From contig NZ_CP021404.1 of NCBI RefSeq assembly GCF_002504165.1, positions 3,162,001 to 3,226,000 of the forward strand: 64,000 nt of DNA, written 5' to 3'. The notes under the pieces were generated by a model that ran no database searches, was not told where the DNA came from, and saw only the letters and a list, made by a program, of their open reading frames with translations. The stretch comes from Pacificitalea manganoxidans. Its GTDB lineage: Bacteria > Pseudomonadota > Alphaproteobacteria > Rhodobacterales > Rhodobacteraceae. The translations under genes and the position numbers were made by a program. This document shows, piece by piece, positions 1 to 9,083 of the stretch; position 1 is the first letter of the stretch, and each line of letters opens with the position of its first letter.

Positions 1-1
1 G

Positions 2-100
2 GCGGATGTCCGGCTAATCCCGCTGGTGTCGCCGTGGCTGTTTCTGCTGCTGACCGCCGCGTTGATCCTTGGCGGCTGGCTGCGCGAAGGTCGACGCTAA
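2..100 (+). CDS. C-terminal end of a membrane protein (partial)
   Basis: An open frame enters from the left edge and ends in TAA. The 32 visible residues are mostly hydrophobic, with a run of Leu, Phe, Ala and Trp that would make one transmembrane helix, then a short basic tail (Leu-Arg-Glu-Gly-Arg-Arg). This looks like the last helix and cytoplasmic end of a membrane protein. Too little is present to name a family. The 98 bases after it, up to the stop of the convergent GST gene, hold nothing I recognise. Confidence 0.5.
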   Translation, partial: ADVRLIPLVSPWLFLLLTAALILGGWLREGRR

Positions 101-198
101 GGCGCGCGCAGATCCGCAGGGCGCGCGGGGACGCTGGACACCATTGAAGCGTCGCGCAGGCAATCAACTGCGCGACGCACGGCCATGTTGGCGATCCC

Positions 199-894
199 TC
201 AACGTGGCGGGATCGCCTTGCCCTTCTCCACGGCGGGGCGGGCATAGAACCGGTCGACATAGGCGGGCACGCGCGACAGGTCGTTCCAGCCCACCTGATC
301 CTTCACGCCGTAGAACCCCAGCGCATTCAGCCACGGTGCCAGCGCGATATCGGCAATCGAAAACTCCCCCGCGATCCAGTCCCGCCCCTCAAGCGCGCCT
401 TCGACGACGTTCAGCAGACGACGCGCCTCGCCGAGATAGCGCTCACGCGGGCGGGGGTCTTCGATTTCGGCGCCCTTGAACTTGGCAAAGTAGCCAAGCT
501 GCCCAAACATCGGCCCGACGCCGCCCATCTGGAACATCACCCACTGGATGACCTTATACTTGTCGGCGGGGGTGGCACCGAGCAGGCGACCTGTCTTTTC
601 GGCCAGATAGATCAGGATCGCGCCGCTTTCGAACAGACCAATCGGCGCGCCACCGGGGCCGTCCGGGTCGATGATCGCCGGGATCTTATTGTTGGGGTTC
701 AGCGACAGGAATTCGTCACTTTTGACATCGGCGTCGCTCAGCGTGACCTTATGCGCCTCATAGGGCAGGCCCAGTTCCTCCAGCGCGATCGAGGCCTTTA
801 CCCCGTTCGGTGTGGGGAAGGAATACAGCTGGATCACCGACGGATCCTTGGCCGGCCAGCGCCGGGTGATGGGGAATTGCGACAGATCGGACAT
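199..894 (-). CDS. Glutathione S-transferase, YghU/YfcG-like
   Basis: A 231-residue cytosolic GST. The N-terminal thioredoxin fold carries the Nu-class signature ([13 protein letters not shown], then the [11 protein letters not shown] cis-proline region and the FESGAI glutathione-binding segment). The C-terminal half is the usual all-helical GST domain ([17 protein letters not shown]). YghU/YfcG-type enzymes act mainly as glutathione-dependent disulfide reductases; the substrate here is unknown. The start is the ATG at 892-894, preceded by AAGGAG at good spacing. An open frame runs much further upstream but has no ribosome binding site. It is transcribed divergently from mscL across about 145 bp. 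Confidence 0.85.
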   Translation of the reverse strand: MSDLSQFPITRRWPAKDPSVIQLYSFPTPNGVKASIALEELGLPYEAHKVTLSDADVKSDEFLSLNPNNKIPAIIDPDGPGGAPIGLFESGAILIYLAEKTGRLLGATPADKYKVIQWVMFQMGGVGPMFGQLGYFAKFKGAEIEDPRPRERYLGEARRLLNVVEGALEGRDWIAGEFSIADIALAPWLNALGFYGVKDQVGWNDLSRVPAYVDRFYARPAVEKGKAIPPR

Positions 895-1038
895 GAGGCT
901 CCTTACTGGTCGGCAGACGCGGCGCTGGCAGGGCGAAAAAGCCATCAATTCCAACGTGCCGCCGCACCAAAACATGTTATCTTCCGGCCATGGGCCGACT
1001 GCGCAGACATTAGCCCAACACAGAACAAGGGACAGTTC

Positions 1039-1473
1039 ATGTTTGACGAATTCAGAAAATTCATTGCCCGTGGCAATGTCATGGATATGGCTGTGGGCAT
1101 CATTATCGGCGCCGCGTTCACCGCCATCGTGCAATCCATGGTCAATGATTTGATCAACCCGGTCATCGGCATCATCACCGGCGGCATCGATTTTTCCGAC
1201 AAATTCGTGGTGCTGTCGGGCGATGGCCCGTTCGCCTCCCTGATCGAAGCGCGCGAAGCAGGCGCCGCCGTTTTTGCCTATGGGGCGTTTCTGAGTTCGG
1301 TCATCAATTTCCTCATCATCGCCTTTGTGGTGTTTTTGCTGGTGCGCTACGTCAACCGGCTGAAGCGCATGACCGAAACGCCGCCCGCCGAGGTGCCGAA
1401 GGTCGATCCCGGCCCGAGTGAGAAAGATCTGCTGGTTCAGATCCGCGACGAACTGCGCCAGCACCGCGCATGA
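1039..1473 (+). CDS. mscL: Large-conductance mechanosensitive channel MscL
   Basis: A 144-residue inner-membrane channel that opens under membrane tension and releases solutes during hypo-osmotic shock. The sequence has the family layout: an amphipathic N-terminal helix ([12 protein letters not shown]), TM1 ([20 protein letters not shown]), a periplasmic loop around residues 50-80, TM2 (about 85-107) and a charged cytoplasmic helix at the C terminus. Length is typical. The ATG at 1039 begins the conserved N terminus; only a weak AAGG lies about 10 bases upstream. Its stop overlaps the start of the next gene, so the two are probably cotranscribed. Confidence 0.95.
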   Translation: MFDEFRKFIARGNVMDMAVGIIIGAAFTAIVQSMVNDLINPVIGIITGGIDFSDKFVVLSGDGPFASLIEAREAGAAVFAYGAFLSSVINFLIIAFVVFLLVRYVNRLKRMTETPPAEVPKVDPGPSEKDLLVQIRDELRQHRA

Positions 1474-1940
1474 ATGACCAGCCCACGCTGGACCGGATGG
1501 ACCGGCAGATTCTGTCGGTCCTCCAGAAATCCGGCCGCATCACCAATGCCGATCTCGCCCTGCGGGTGAACCTGTCGGCCTCGGCCTGCCACCGGCGGGT
1601 GCAGAGGCTGGAACAGGCGGGCGTGATCCGGGACTATGTAGCCCTGCTCGACGCGCGCAAGCTGGGCCACGCCACGACGGTGTTTGTCGAGATCAAGCTG
1701 TCGGGGCAGGCGGATGAGCTGCTCGACGCGTTCGAGCGGGCCGTCGCCCGTGTGCCTGCGGTTCTGGAATGCCACCTGATGGCCGGAGCAGCGGATTACC
1801 TGCTAAAGGTCGCGGTCAGCGATACCGAAGATTACGCCCAGATCCACCGGCAATATCTGGCCCGCCTGCCGGGGGTCGCGCAACTGACCAGCAGCTTTGC
1901 GTTGAAGACGGTGTTCAAGACGACGGCGCTGCCAGTCTGA
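1470..1940 (+). CDS. Lrp/AsnC-family transcriptional regulator
   Basis: A 156-residue regulator with the Lrp layout: an N-terminal winged helix-turn-helix ([20 protein letters not shown], then [17 protein letters not shown]) and a C-terminal ligand-binding RAM domain (about residues 65-150). Members bind amino acids and form octamers that control amino-acid transport and metabolism. The start codon overlaps the mscL stop (ATGA-type overlap at 1470-1473), so it is translationally coupled to mscL. The regulated genes cannot be read from context. Confidence 0.9.
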   Translation: MNDQPTLDRMDRQILSVLQKSGRITNADLALRVNLSASACHRRVQRLEQAGVIRDYVALLDARKLGHATTVFVEIKLSGQADELLDAFERAVARVPAVLECHLMAGAADYLLKVAVSDTEDYAQIHRQYLARLPGVAQLTSSFALKTVFKTTALPV

Positions 1941-2019
1941 TCCTAACGCGATCTTAACCCTGCCCGGCCAATGTGGTGGCGCGCGGCCCCGCCGGCCGCC
2001 CCGCATGCCGGAGGCTGCC

Positions 2020-2340
2020 ATGATCTTCGCCCTGCCTACTGATGAATGTGCCCTGCTTGGTCCCGGTGGGATGCCCATCGCCGCGCGCCAGTTGATCCTG
2101 CGTGCGCATTCCGGGGAGCCACGGGCAAACTTCACCCCCGGTCAGACATGGTTGCTGCATTGGCGTCAGTCCGACCGCCGTTCGCGACAGCAACACGCCA
2201 TCGTGGAGCGCGCGCGCTTCGCAACGCCGGGGTGCGGGGTGGTGGAGTTTCGCGCCGGGCTGAACCGGCTGATCTGGACCCCCGGCACCCGCATGGCGCC
2301 AGCAGAGCCGATCGCCCCGCGCGAGGCGGTGATGGTCTGA
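2020..2340 (+). CDS. Hypothetical protein, 106 residues
   Basis: A small open frame whose ATG at 2020 follows GGAGG with 6-base spacing; this decides the start over an upstream in-frame ATG at 2005 that has no such site. The product is Arg/Ala/Pro-rich and has no membrane segment or motif I recognise. It begins MIFALPTDECALLGPGGMP. Codon use resembles its neighbours. Family unknown; coding status rests on the ribosome binding site and uninterrupted frame. Confidence 0.5.
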   Translation: MIFALPTDECALLGPGGMPIAARQLILRAHSGEPRANFTPGQTWLLHWRQSDRRSRQQHAIVERARFATPGCGVVEFRAGLNRLIWTPGTRMAPAEPIAPREAVMV

Positions 2341-2426
2341 AAGCCGCAAGACGGCGCACGGCCAGATCAGCGCCGTATCATCGCAGGCTTACTTCCATGC
2401 GCCGACCGGAGCGCTAGAAATGACAA

Positions 2427-2452
2427 ACCCCCGCGCGGTAAGCTACGGGGGT
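2427..2452 (-). terminator. Possible rho-independent terminator for rpsU
   Basis: A 7-bp stem (ACCCCCG / CGGGGGT) with a 12-base loop, followed on the minus strand by TTTGTCATTT. It lies about 150 bases beyond the rpsU stop. The T-tract is weak. The rest of 2341-2598 shows no gene. Confidence 0.35.
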
Positions 2453-2598
2453 CGTCGGAACGTATGGCATGTGGGTCACCCGAAGGCGGGCACATGGCAT
2501 GGCGGTTTCGGGATCATCGCCCTCCGAAGAAGACTGCAATCGCGTCTGGCCATGCGGTTCGCCAGTCGAACACGGGCGTCAGGTCGCTGAGGAAAACC

Positions 2599-2805
2599 TC
2601 AGAGCATACCTTCGCGCTGTGCCTTCTTGCGCGCCAGCTTGCGGGCGCGGCGGATGGCTTCGGCTTTCTCGCGGGCCTTCTTTTCGGAAGGCTTCTCGAA
2701 ATGCTGCCGCAGCTTCATCTCACGGAAGACGCCTTCGCGCTGAAGTTTCTTCTTCAGGGCGCGGAGTGCCTGATCGACGTTGTTATCGCGAACACTAACC
2801 TGCAT
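2599..2805 (-). CDS. rpsU: 30S ribosomal protein S21
   Basis: A 68-residue, strongly basic protein matching bS21 end to end: [20 protein letters not shown], then the [18 protein letters not shown] block and a Lys/Arg-rich C-terminal helix. S21 sits on the small-subunit platform and aids initiation and base pairing of mRNA with 16S rRNA. Length is normal for alphaproteobacteria. It is divergent from the COQ9-family gene, with about 125 bp of shared upstream region. Confidence 0.97.
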   Translation of the reverse strand: MQVSVRDNNVDQALRALKKKLQREGVFREMKLRQHFEKPSEKKAREKAEAIRRARKLARKKAQREGML

Positions 2806-2931
2806 GTGGTTGTCACCACCTTTCTAGTTTGAGTTGCAGAATTTGCAGGAAGTGGCCGTATAGCAAAGCTGTCCTAGCTTGTCCACCATGTCCGCAACCC
2901 GATCCACGCCCCACCGAGGGAGGGAGTTTCG

Positions 2932-3774
2932 ATGACCACCGACACCAACGCCAGCCCCTATCCGGGCCCGCAACCCGACCCTGCCAACCCCGATCTGCGC
3001 AGCAGGCTGCTCGACGCCGCTTTGCCGCATGTCGCCTTTGACGGCTGGTCGGAGGAAACCTTTCGCCGGGCCTGCGACGATGCCGGGGTTTCGCGCGATC
3101 TGGGGCGGCTGACCTGCCCGCGCGGGGCTGTCGATCTGGCCGTGGCCTATCACCGGCGCGGCGATCAGCGGATGATCGCGCGCCTGAATGAGGCGGATCT
3201 GACCGGCCTGCGATTCTCCGCGAAGGTCGCCCGCGCCGTGCGCTTCCGGATCGAGGCCGGGGATCGCGAGGCGGTGCGCCGGGGCTCGACCCTGTTCGCC
3301 CTGCCCCAACACGCCCGCACCGGAACCGGGCTGATCTGGGACACAGCTGACGCAATCTGGACCGCGCTGGGGGACAGTTCCGAAGACCTGAACTGGTATA
3401 CCAAACGCGCTACCCTGTCGGCGGTCTACGGCTCCACCGTCCTGTTCTGGTTGGGGGATGACAGCCTCGACCATGCGGCGACGTGGGATTTCCTCGACCG
3501 GCGGATCGAGAACGTCATGCAGTTCGAGAAACTGAAAGGCCGGGTGCGGGACAACGCCGCGCTGAAGCCGCTGACCGCCCTGCCCGGCTGGCTGGCATCG
3601 AAGGTGCGCGCACCGCGTGCCGATCGCGGCCATGACATGCCGGGGCGCTGGTCCCCGCCCATCGACCCGACCCGCCGACCGGGCCCTGCCGCGACCCCCG
3701 GCCGCGACAAGGTTGCCGGTTCTGCGCCGCTGTCGGAGGATGGGCCGGTGCCGCCCTCCGCGACGCCCCGCTGA
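2932..3774 (+). CDS. COQ9-family ubiquinone biosynthesis protein
   Basis: A 280-residue protein of the COQ9 family. COQ9 has a TetR-like fold that binds lipids and supports the hydroxylation steps of ubiquinone synthesis. Visible family features are the N-terminal helix-turn-helix-like part (LLDAALPHVAFDGWSEETF), the central HYRRGD-like segment (VAYHRRGDQRM), and the C-terminal helical part with TKRATLSAVYGSTVLFWLGDD and the WDFLDRRIENVMQFEK helix. A low-complexity Pro/Arg tail follows (about residues 230-280). The start has a strong GGGAGGGAG ribosome binding site. It may be cotranscribed with the quinone oxidoreductase 47 bp downstream. Confidence 0.85.
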   Translation: MTTDTNASPYPGPQPDPANPDLRSRLLDAALPHVAFDGWSEETFRRACDDAGVSRDLGRLTCPRGAVDLAVAYHRRGDQRMIARLNEADLTGLRFSAKVARAVRFRIEAGDREAVRRGSTLFALPQHARTGTGLIWDTADAIWTALGDSSEDLNWYTKRATLSAVYGSTVLFWLGDDSLDHAATWDFLDRRIENVMQFEKLKGRVRDNAALKPLTALPGWLASKVRAPRADRGHDMPGRWSPPIDPTRRPGPAATPGRDKVAGSAPLSEDGPVPPSATPR

Positions 3775-3821
3775 TTCTCCGGCGCGGCCGCCCTCACACG
3801 ACCTGATCCAGACGAGGCCCC

Positions 3822-4856
3822 ATGTCCGACACGTCCGCTCCCAGCCCTGCAAGCGCCCGCTCCCGCGCGCTGCCCGAAACCATGACCGCGGTCGAAATCA
3901 CTCAGCCCGGTGCCCCCGAGGTGCTGCGCCCCACGACGCGCCCCACCCCCGAGGCCAGCCATGGCCGCGTCGTTCTGAAAGTGGCCTATGCCGGGGTGAA
4001 CCGGCCCGATGCGCTTCAGCGTGCGGGTGCCTATGATCCCCCAAAGGGCGCAAGCGATCTGCCCGGGCTGGAATGTTCCGGGGAGGTGGTGGCCATCGGA
4101 ACCGGGGTCACGGACCTGAAGCTGGGTGATCGGGTCTGCGCGCTGCTGCCCGGCGGAGGCTATGCCGAATATGTCAGCACCCCCGCCGCCCATTGCCTGC
4201 CGATCCCGACGGTCATGGACATGAAGGAGGCCGCCTGCCTGCCCGAAACCTTCTACACCGTCTGGAGCAATGTTTTCATGCGCGGTGGCCTGCGGGCGGG
4301 CGAGCGATTTCTGGTGCATGGCGGCTCATCCGGTATCGGCACTACGGCGATCCAACTGGCGCGGGCGAATGGCGCGCGGGTCTTTTCCACAGCGGGCAGC
4401 GCTGAGAAATGCACCGCCTGTCTGGATCTCGGCGCGGAGCGGGCGATCAATTATCGCGAGGAGGATTTCGTCGAAGTGATGCGCGCGGAGGGCGGCGCTG
4501 ATCTCATCCTCGACATGGTGGGCGGCGATTATATTCCCCGGAACGTCAAAGCATTGGCTGATGACGGGCGCTTGGTGCACATCGCGTTTCTGTCTGGCCC
4601 CAAGGCGGAGTTGAACTTCGCCCAGATCATGGCGCGCCGGCTGACCATCACCGGCTCCACCCTGCGCCCGCAATCTGACGCCGCCAAAGCCGCGATTGCC
4701 GCCGAGCTGCGCGAGAAAGTGTGGCCGCTGCTGGAAAACGGACGCGTCGCGCCGGTCATGGACGAGGAATTCCCACTGGAAGAGGCGGCATCCGCCCATG
4801 CCCGCATGGAAAGCTCGACCCATATCGGCAAGATCGTGCTGCGCGTCAGCGGCTGA
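3822..4856 (+). CDS. NAD(P)H:quinone oxidoreductase, PIG3-like (MDR superfamily)
   Basis: A 344-residue zinc-free medium-chain dehydrogenase/reductase. It has the catalytic GroES-like domain (YAGVNRPDALQRAGAYDPPKG, LPGLECSGEV) and a Rossmann domain binding NADPH (FLVHGGSSGIGTTAIQLA). Residues match the PIG3-type NAD(P)H-quinone oxidoreductases, which make one-electron reductions of quinones. The chosen ATG at 3822 has GAGG 5 bases upstream. A second ATG 20 codons in, where family alignments usually begin (MTAVEI), lacks one. It follows coq9 by 47 bp, which fits a quinone-related pair. Confidence 0.85.
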   Translation: MSDTSAPSPASARSRALPETMTAVEITQPGAPEVLRPTTRPTPEASHGRVVLKVAYAGVNRPDALQRAGAYDPPKGASDLPGLECSGEVVAIGTGVTDLKLGDRVCALLPGGGYAEYVSTPAAHCLPIPTVMDMKEAACLPETFYTVWSNVFMRGGLRAGERFLVHGGSSGIGTTAIQLARANGARVFSTAGSAEKCTACLDLGAERAINYREEDFVEVMRAEGGADLILDMVGGDYIPRNVKALADDGRLVHIAFLSGPKAELNFAQIMARRLTITGSTLRPQSDAAKAAIAAELREKVWPLLENGRVAPVMDEEFPLEEAASAHARMESSTHIGKIVLRVSG

Positions 4857-4898
4857 TCGGTTCCTGGCGCCGCCCCAACTCCTTGCGTTCGGGCCGGG

Positions 4899-5546
4899 TC
4901 AATCGATCCGGTCCATCAAAGCATCGGACAGCGTGCAGTCGCGAATCACGTCCGCTCCGCAGCGACGCGGCTCCAGATCGCGGGTCAGGCAGATGCGCAC
5001 CTCCTGAATGCGGTGGGCCTTGCAGGTCACCGTGATTTCGTCGGCGCGCAGATCGGGATTGACCTCCAGCCATGCCTCCTCCACCACGCTGGCGGGCAGG
5101 GTCACATCATCGCGCAGGCGGCGGAACACCTCGGGGCGGGTGACGCTGTCATAGGCGCGGCGGGCCGTGTCAAAATATTCAGCCGAGGGCAGCCCGGCGC
5201 AACGCCCGTGCTTTTTCCATTGATACCACGCGGAACCTGCGGTCCCCATGATATCGCTCATCGCTGCGGTCTGCGCCCGCGACGGATCGCGGGTGTCGGT
5301 GCGGCAATAGGACGGCCAGCCTCGCTCATTTTGCGGCCAGAGCCCGTGCAGAACCCAGCCCAAGCGGCGATCACATTGCGGCGAGTTGCGGGCATCCCCT
5401 TCCAGCGCGCACCATGTCGGCGACCAGCTTAGCGCCATCACATAATAGTCGAATTTTCCGGCGGGCTCACCCTCGGCGCGCACCCCCGCCGGGGCCAAGG
5501 GAACAAGGGCTCCGAGCAGCGTCAGCAGCAGCAGACATCGGCGCAT
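4899..5546 (-). CDS. Secreted ribonuclease T2
   Basis: A 215-residue exported RNase of the T2/RNase I family, which cleaves RNA without base preference through 2',3'-cyclic phosphates. The N-terminal 24 residues are a signal peptide (MRRCLLLLTLLGALVPLAPA, cut near VRAEG). Both catalytic boxes are present: CAS I (HGLWPQ, His67) and CAS II (QWKKHGRC, Lys/His113). Several Cys suggest disulfides and so a periplasmic or extracellular site. The start is set by GGAGG 8 bases before the ATG at 5544-5546. It is transcribed toward the quinone oxidoreductase gene and divergently from trcR. Confidence 0.9.
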   Translation of the reverse strand: MRRCLLLLTLLGALVPLAPAGVRAEGEPAGKFDYYVMALSWSPTWCALEGDARNSPQCDRRLGWVLHGLWPQNERGWPSYCRTDTRDPSRAQTAAMSDIMGTAGSAWYQWKKHGRCAGLPSAEYFDTARRAYDSVTRPEVFRRLRDDVTLPASVVEEAWLEVNPDLRADEITVTCKAHRIQEVRICLTRDLEPRRCGADVIRDCTLSDALMDRID

Positions 5547-5712
5547 TTTCTCTTTCCTCCGGGCAGCGGACGGTGTATGTGACCGCCAATCTCCCCGAAA
5601 ACGAGGACAGGGTCCAGCCGGACCAGCCGTTTTCCCCGGCCCCGAAAGCCGTTGTGAAAACCTCAGCTCCTCGGGCGTCTGCCGGAGGGGCCAAGGTGAA
5701 GGAGACCTCGCG

Positions 5713-6480
5713 ATGAACAAGCCTCTGATGGCCAAGGCCACCGCCGTCTGGCTGGTGGACAATACCACGCTCAGCTTCAAGCAGATCGCGGATTTCTGCG
5801 GCCTGCACGAGCTGGAGGTGCAGGGCATCGCCGATGGCGACGTGGCACAGGGCGTGAAGGGTTTTGACCCCATCGCCAACAATCAGCTGGTGCAGGAAGA
5901 GATCGACAAAGCCGAGAAAGATCCCCTTCACAAGCTGAAGCTAAAGTTCAACCCCGCCGCCGTCGGCGAGGAGAAGCGCCGCGGCCCCCGCTACACCCCG
6001 CTGTCAAAGCGTCAGGACCGCCCGGCCTCCATCCTGTGGCTGGTGAAGTTTCATCCCGAACTGGCTGACAGCCAGATCGCGAAGCTGGTCGGCACTACCA
6101 AGCCGACGATTCAAGCGATCCGCGAACGTACGCACTGGAACATCCAGAACATTCAACCGATCGACCCGGTCGCGCTTGGCCTGTGCCGCCAGTCCGAATT
6201 GGACGCGGCTGTGCAGAAGGCCAATGCCCGCCTTGCTCGCGAAGGCAACGTGATGACCGACGACGAGCGGCGCAAACTGGTCTCGACCGAACAGTCGCTG
6301 TCCTCCGACACCGAACCCAAGATCCCCTCGTCGATCTCCGGGCTCGAAACCTTCACCCTGTCGGGCAACGATGACGACGAGGATGATGACCGCAATAAGC
6401 CGCTGCCTGACGCGGACAGCTTCTTCAACCTGCCTGACAAGGGCGATGACGAAGACGAGGACGAAGACGACCGCGGCTGA
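5713..6480 (+). CDS. trcR: DUF1013 cell-cycle transcriptional regulator TrcR
   Basis: A 255-residue protein of the alphaproteobacterial DUF1013 family, which is annotated as the cell-cycle transcriptional regulator TrcR. It has two helix-turn-helix-like segments: TLSFKQIADFCGLHELEVQGI (about residues 19-38) and ILWLVKFHPELADSQIAKLV with TTKPTIQAIRERTHW (about 105-140). The last 45 residues are a very acidic tail (DDDEDDD and DDEDEDEDDRG) with a Phe-Phe motif between. Start has AAGGAG upstream. It is monocistronic, closed by a strong terminator. The family is conserved and probably essential-type core; the exact targets cannot be read here. Confidence 0.8.
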   Translation: MNKPLMAKATAVWLVDNTTLSFKQIADFCGLHELEVQGIADGDVAQGVKGFDPIANNQLVQEEIDKAEKDPLHKLKLKFNPAAVGEEKRRGPRYTPLSKRQDRPASILWLVKFHPELADSQIAKLVGTTKPTIQAIRERTHWNIQNIQPIDPVALGLCRQSELDAAVQKANARLAREGNVMTDDERRKLVSTEQSLSSDTEPKIPSSISGLETFTLSGNDDDEDDDRNKPLPDADSFFNLPDKGDDEDEDEDDRG

Positions 6481-6506
6481 TCCGCACCGGCCGTCGCAGA
6501 CCATTC

Positions 6507-6536
6507 ACCCCGCGCCACACCGGCGCGGGGTTTTTC
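6507..6536 (+). terminator. Rho-independent terminator of trcR
   Basis: A perfect 10-bp GC-rich stem (ACCCCGCGCC / GGCGCGGGGT) with loop ACACC, followed directly by a run of T. It lies 27 bases after the trcR stop. Confidence 0.85.
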
Positions 6537-6654
6537 GTTTCGGTGCGGCGCACCGCCCCGCGTCGCCGCGCAACGCTTGCCTTTCGCGGCGGAGGCGATA
6601 GGACAACGGCAATCGTCGTCCCTGCCCTGCCAGCCTGATACCGGAGCCGCCGCC

Positions 6655-7359
6655 ATGACCGCCCCTTTTGACCGCAGCATCAAGATCGCCCCCTCGATCC
6701 TTGCCGCCGACTTTGCCGCCTTTGGGGCCGAATGCAGCGCGGTGGAGGATCAAGGGGCTGACTGGATCCATGTGGATGTGATGGACGGGCATTTCGTGCC
6801 CAACATCACCTTTGGTCCGGCCATGTGCGCAGCCCTGCGGCCGCATATCCGGGGTGTCATGGATGTGCATCTGATGATCGCCCCGGTCGATCCCTATATC
6901 GACGCCTTCGCCAAGGCCGGTGCGGATTTCATCACAGCCCATGTCGAGGCCGGTCCCCATATTCATCGCACATTGCAGGCGATCCGCGCGGCAGGTGCCC
7001 GCCCCGGTGTGGCGCTGAACCCCGGCACCCCGGTCGAGACCGTCGCACACCTGCTGGATCTGGTGGATCTGGTTTGCGTGATGACGGTGAACCCGGGCTT
7101 CGGCGGGCAAAGCTTCATCCATTCACAGTTGGATAAGATCGCAGCCCTGCGCGAGATGATCGGGGATCGCGAAATCCATATCGAGATCGACGGTGGCGTC
7201 GATCCGATGACGGCGCCGATGGTCGCGCGCGCCGGTGCCGATGCGCTGGTCGCGGGCTCGGCGGTGTTCAAGGGCGGCTCGGTCAGCAATCCCGGCGTCT
7301 ACGGCGAAAACATCGCCGCCATCCGCGCCGCTGCCGAAGACGCGCTCAAGACCGGCTAA
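6655..7359 (+). CDS. rpe: Ribulose-phosphate 3-epimerase
   Basis: A 234-residue (beta/alpha)8 enzyme interconverting D-ribulose 5-phosphate and D-xylulose 5-phosphate in the pentose phosphate or Calvin cycle. Conserved segments are IAPSILAADF, the metal/catalytic HVDVMDGHFVPN (Asp44), VHLMI, MTVNPGFGGQSF and IEIDGGV with the second catalytic Asp, then the phosphate-binding ADALVAGSAVF. The ATG at 6655 is preceded by GGAG, and it starts the family-length protein. No Calvin-cycle neighbours are seen, so this may be the housekeeping copy. Confidence 0.96.
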   Translation: MTAPFDRSIKIAPSILAADFAAFGAECSAVEDQGADWIHVDVMDGHFVPNITFGPAMCAALRPHIRGVMDVHLMIAPVDPYIDAFAKAGADFITAHVEAGPHIHRTLQAIRAAGARPGVALNPGTPVETVAHLLDLVDLVCVMTVNPGFGGQSFIHSQLDKIAALREMIGDREIHIEIDGGVDPMTAPMVARAGADALVAGSAVFKGGSVSNPGVYGENIAAIRAAAEDALKTG

Positions 7360-7365
7360 GCGGCA

Positions 7366-8574
7366 TTAGCCCAGGGTCTCGGCCAGCATCTGCTCCAGAT
7401 GCGGGTCTGGCGTCACGTCGCGGGCCTTCAGACGGTTGTAGCTTTTCCAGTTGGTCGTCACGCCGCGGCAGTGGAAATACCCGATGTCCTCGCGGCGGGT
7501 GAACCGGCCTAGCGGGAAGCGCTCGGGGCGGTGCACATCCCAACTCAGCCACCGAAGCGGCCCCTCCGGCACGATGCAGTATTTCGTGGGACAGGGGCGG
7601 TGATCCATATAGCAGACATGATCGGCGTGGCGCAGCGGCGGTTGCGCCTGTCCTGGCGGGCAGGTCCAGCGCCCGGCGAAACTGACCATGCCAAGCCGAC
7701 TGGCCACCGCCGCGTCGAACACCGACCCTGTCGTGCTCCAGACCAGTTCATCAATATCGGCGTTGAGCACCGCCCTTGCGCGCCCCAAAAACCGGGCGCG
7801 CACGATGTTCAGCGCCGCCGGTTGCAGGAACTTCGCGCCACCGCCGCCTTGCTTGGCCCGGACCGGGCCGTAGGGCTGCGGCAACGACAGCACCGCAGCG
7901 CGGGTCAACCCGACGGGCGCGAGCGCGGCCAGTAATTCGGCGGGCGTATAGGCGGTGGAGCCATTGTCGATCACCACCATCGCCTGCAGCCCGTGCCGTG
8001 CCTTATGCCAGCGCGCCCAGTCCACGATCCATTCGGGTGCATTGTCGCGGGAGATATGCAGCGATGCGTTGAGCCCCGCGAAAAGATCGCGCTGATCGGG
8101 GGAGATCGGGCAACTGGCGGACCAGCCCTCCGCCTCGATTCGAAGCCCATGCGCGGAGCGGGGCACCGCCAGTCGCGCTACATCGTGGCGGCGATGATAC
8201 CGGATCGTGCGAAGTTGCACCGGCGCGCCGTCGGCTGTGATCTCCCCCCGCTTTAACAGCCGCGCCAAGTCCCACAGCTTGGGGCAGAACAGCAGCACGT
8301 CCTCGCCCTGCCGCACGGCGTCATACCACAGCGTATCGGCGTCATACTGAGCGTCGAACTCGGGGGGGCGTGCAGCTTCGGGCACCCGGATCTGCCGCTT
8401 GATGCCGGACCCCAAAAGCGACACCGCAGCGCCGGAGGCGTCCAGCAGCGGGGCGTCAGGGGCGGGGGCGGGATCGGTCAGTTTGGGCACGGCTGGGGGA
8501 AACCTGTCGCTGTTGCGCTTGCGCCGTTGTGCCCTGAAACCGCCCGTGGCGTCCAGCAATGCGCAGGCAGGCAC
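7366..8574 (-). CDS. Glycosyltransferase family 2-like protein
   Basis: A 402-residue protein with the core of the Rhodobacteraceae glycosyltransferase-2-like family (Pfam Glyco_tranf_2_4 type). The GT-A signatures are MVVIDNGS after a helix (DWARWHKARHGLQ) and the DxD-like VLNADIDELVW. The C-terminal part has conserved Cys/His-rich stretches (YFHCRGVTTNWK). No signal peptide or membrane helix is visible, so it is probably cytoplasmic. The sugar and acceptor are unknown. The start is a GTG at 8572-8574 with no clear ribosome binding site; it lies 9 bases after the stop of the 124-residue gene upstream, so coupled translation is likely. Confidence 0.75.
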   Translation of the reverse strand: MPACALLDATGGFRAQRRKRNSDRFPPAVPKLTDPAPAPDAPLLDASGAAVSLLGSGIKRQIRVPEAARPPEFDAQYDADTLWYDAVRQGEDVLLFCPKLWDLARLLKRGEITADGAPVQLRTIRYHRRHDVARLAVPRSAHGLRIEAEGWSASCPISPDQRDLFAGLNASLHISRDNAPEWIVDWARWHKARHGLQAMVVIDNGSTAYTPAELLAALAPVGLTRAAVLSLPQPYGPVRAKQGGGGAKFLQPAALNIVRARFLGRARAVLNADIDELVWSTTGSVFDAAVASRLGMVSFAGRWTCPPGQAQPPLRHADHVCYMDHRPCPTKYCIVPEGPLRWLSWDVHRPERFPLGRFTRREDIGYFHCRGVTTNWKSYNRLKARDVTPDPHLEQMLAETLG

Positions 8575-8583
8575 CTATCCAGC

Positions 8584-8958
8584 CTATAGCCGACCGGTAT
8601 TCCACATCCACGCGATGATGACCCCCGCGATCAGCAGGAAGTTGAACGCCAGCCCAGCCGCGATCCCCCCCCAGAGCCGCCGCTGCCGCAGGCCGGGATC
8701 GACCCCCTGCAAATGGCGGCGAATAGCCCGTTCGGCCTTCATCACCCGCACCGGGTCGATCTGCCGACGCAGGCGCGGATGGGCAAACCGGGTTTCCGCC
8801 GACGCCAGATACCGCGCCTCACGCCGCACCGCGCGCGGCAGCAGCCGACCGGCCTTGTTAAGCTTTGCCTCCAGCGTCACGCCACGCCGAATGCCGAGCT
8901 TCTGCCGGAGAAGCTCGGCCAGATCGGCATTGATATCGGGTAGGCTGCGCTGTTTCAT
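8584..8958 (-). CDS. Small membrane-anchored protein, 124 residues
   Basis: Not recognised. The first 95 residues are basic and probably helical (ADLAELLRQKLGIRRG, then VRVMKAERAIRRHLQGVDP). One hydrophobic segment near the C terminus (LWGGIAAGLAFNFLLIAGVI) would anchor it as a tail-anchored protein. The ATG at 8956-8958 fits the start of the folded part; longer in-frame starts exist but overlap the upstream divergent region. It is directly upstream of the glycosyltransferase gene and likely in one operon, so it could be a partner of that enzyme. Confidence 0.6.
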   Translation of the reverse strand: MKQRSLPDINADLAELLRQKLGIRRGVTLEAKLNKAGRLLPRAVRREARYLASAETRFAHPRLRRQIDPVRVMKAERAIRRHLQGVDPGLRQRRLWGGIAAGLAFNFLLIAGVIIAWMWNTGRL

Positions 8959-9083
8959 GACCCCGATCCTAAAGCTGCCCGCCGAGCGCCGAAACATCCA
9001 AGGTGTCGCGCTACGCCCGATTGAGGCTTTCACGCATCGCCAAATGCTGGCGCGGGCGGGCGCTTCGCGTTAGATCGAGGGCC

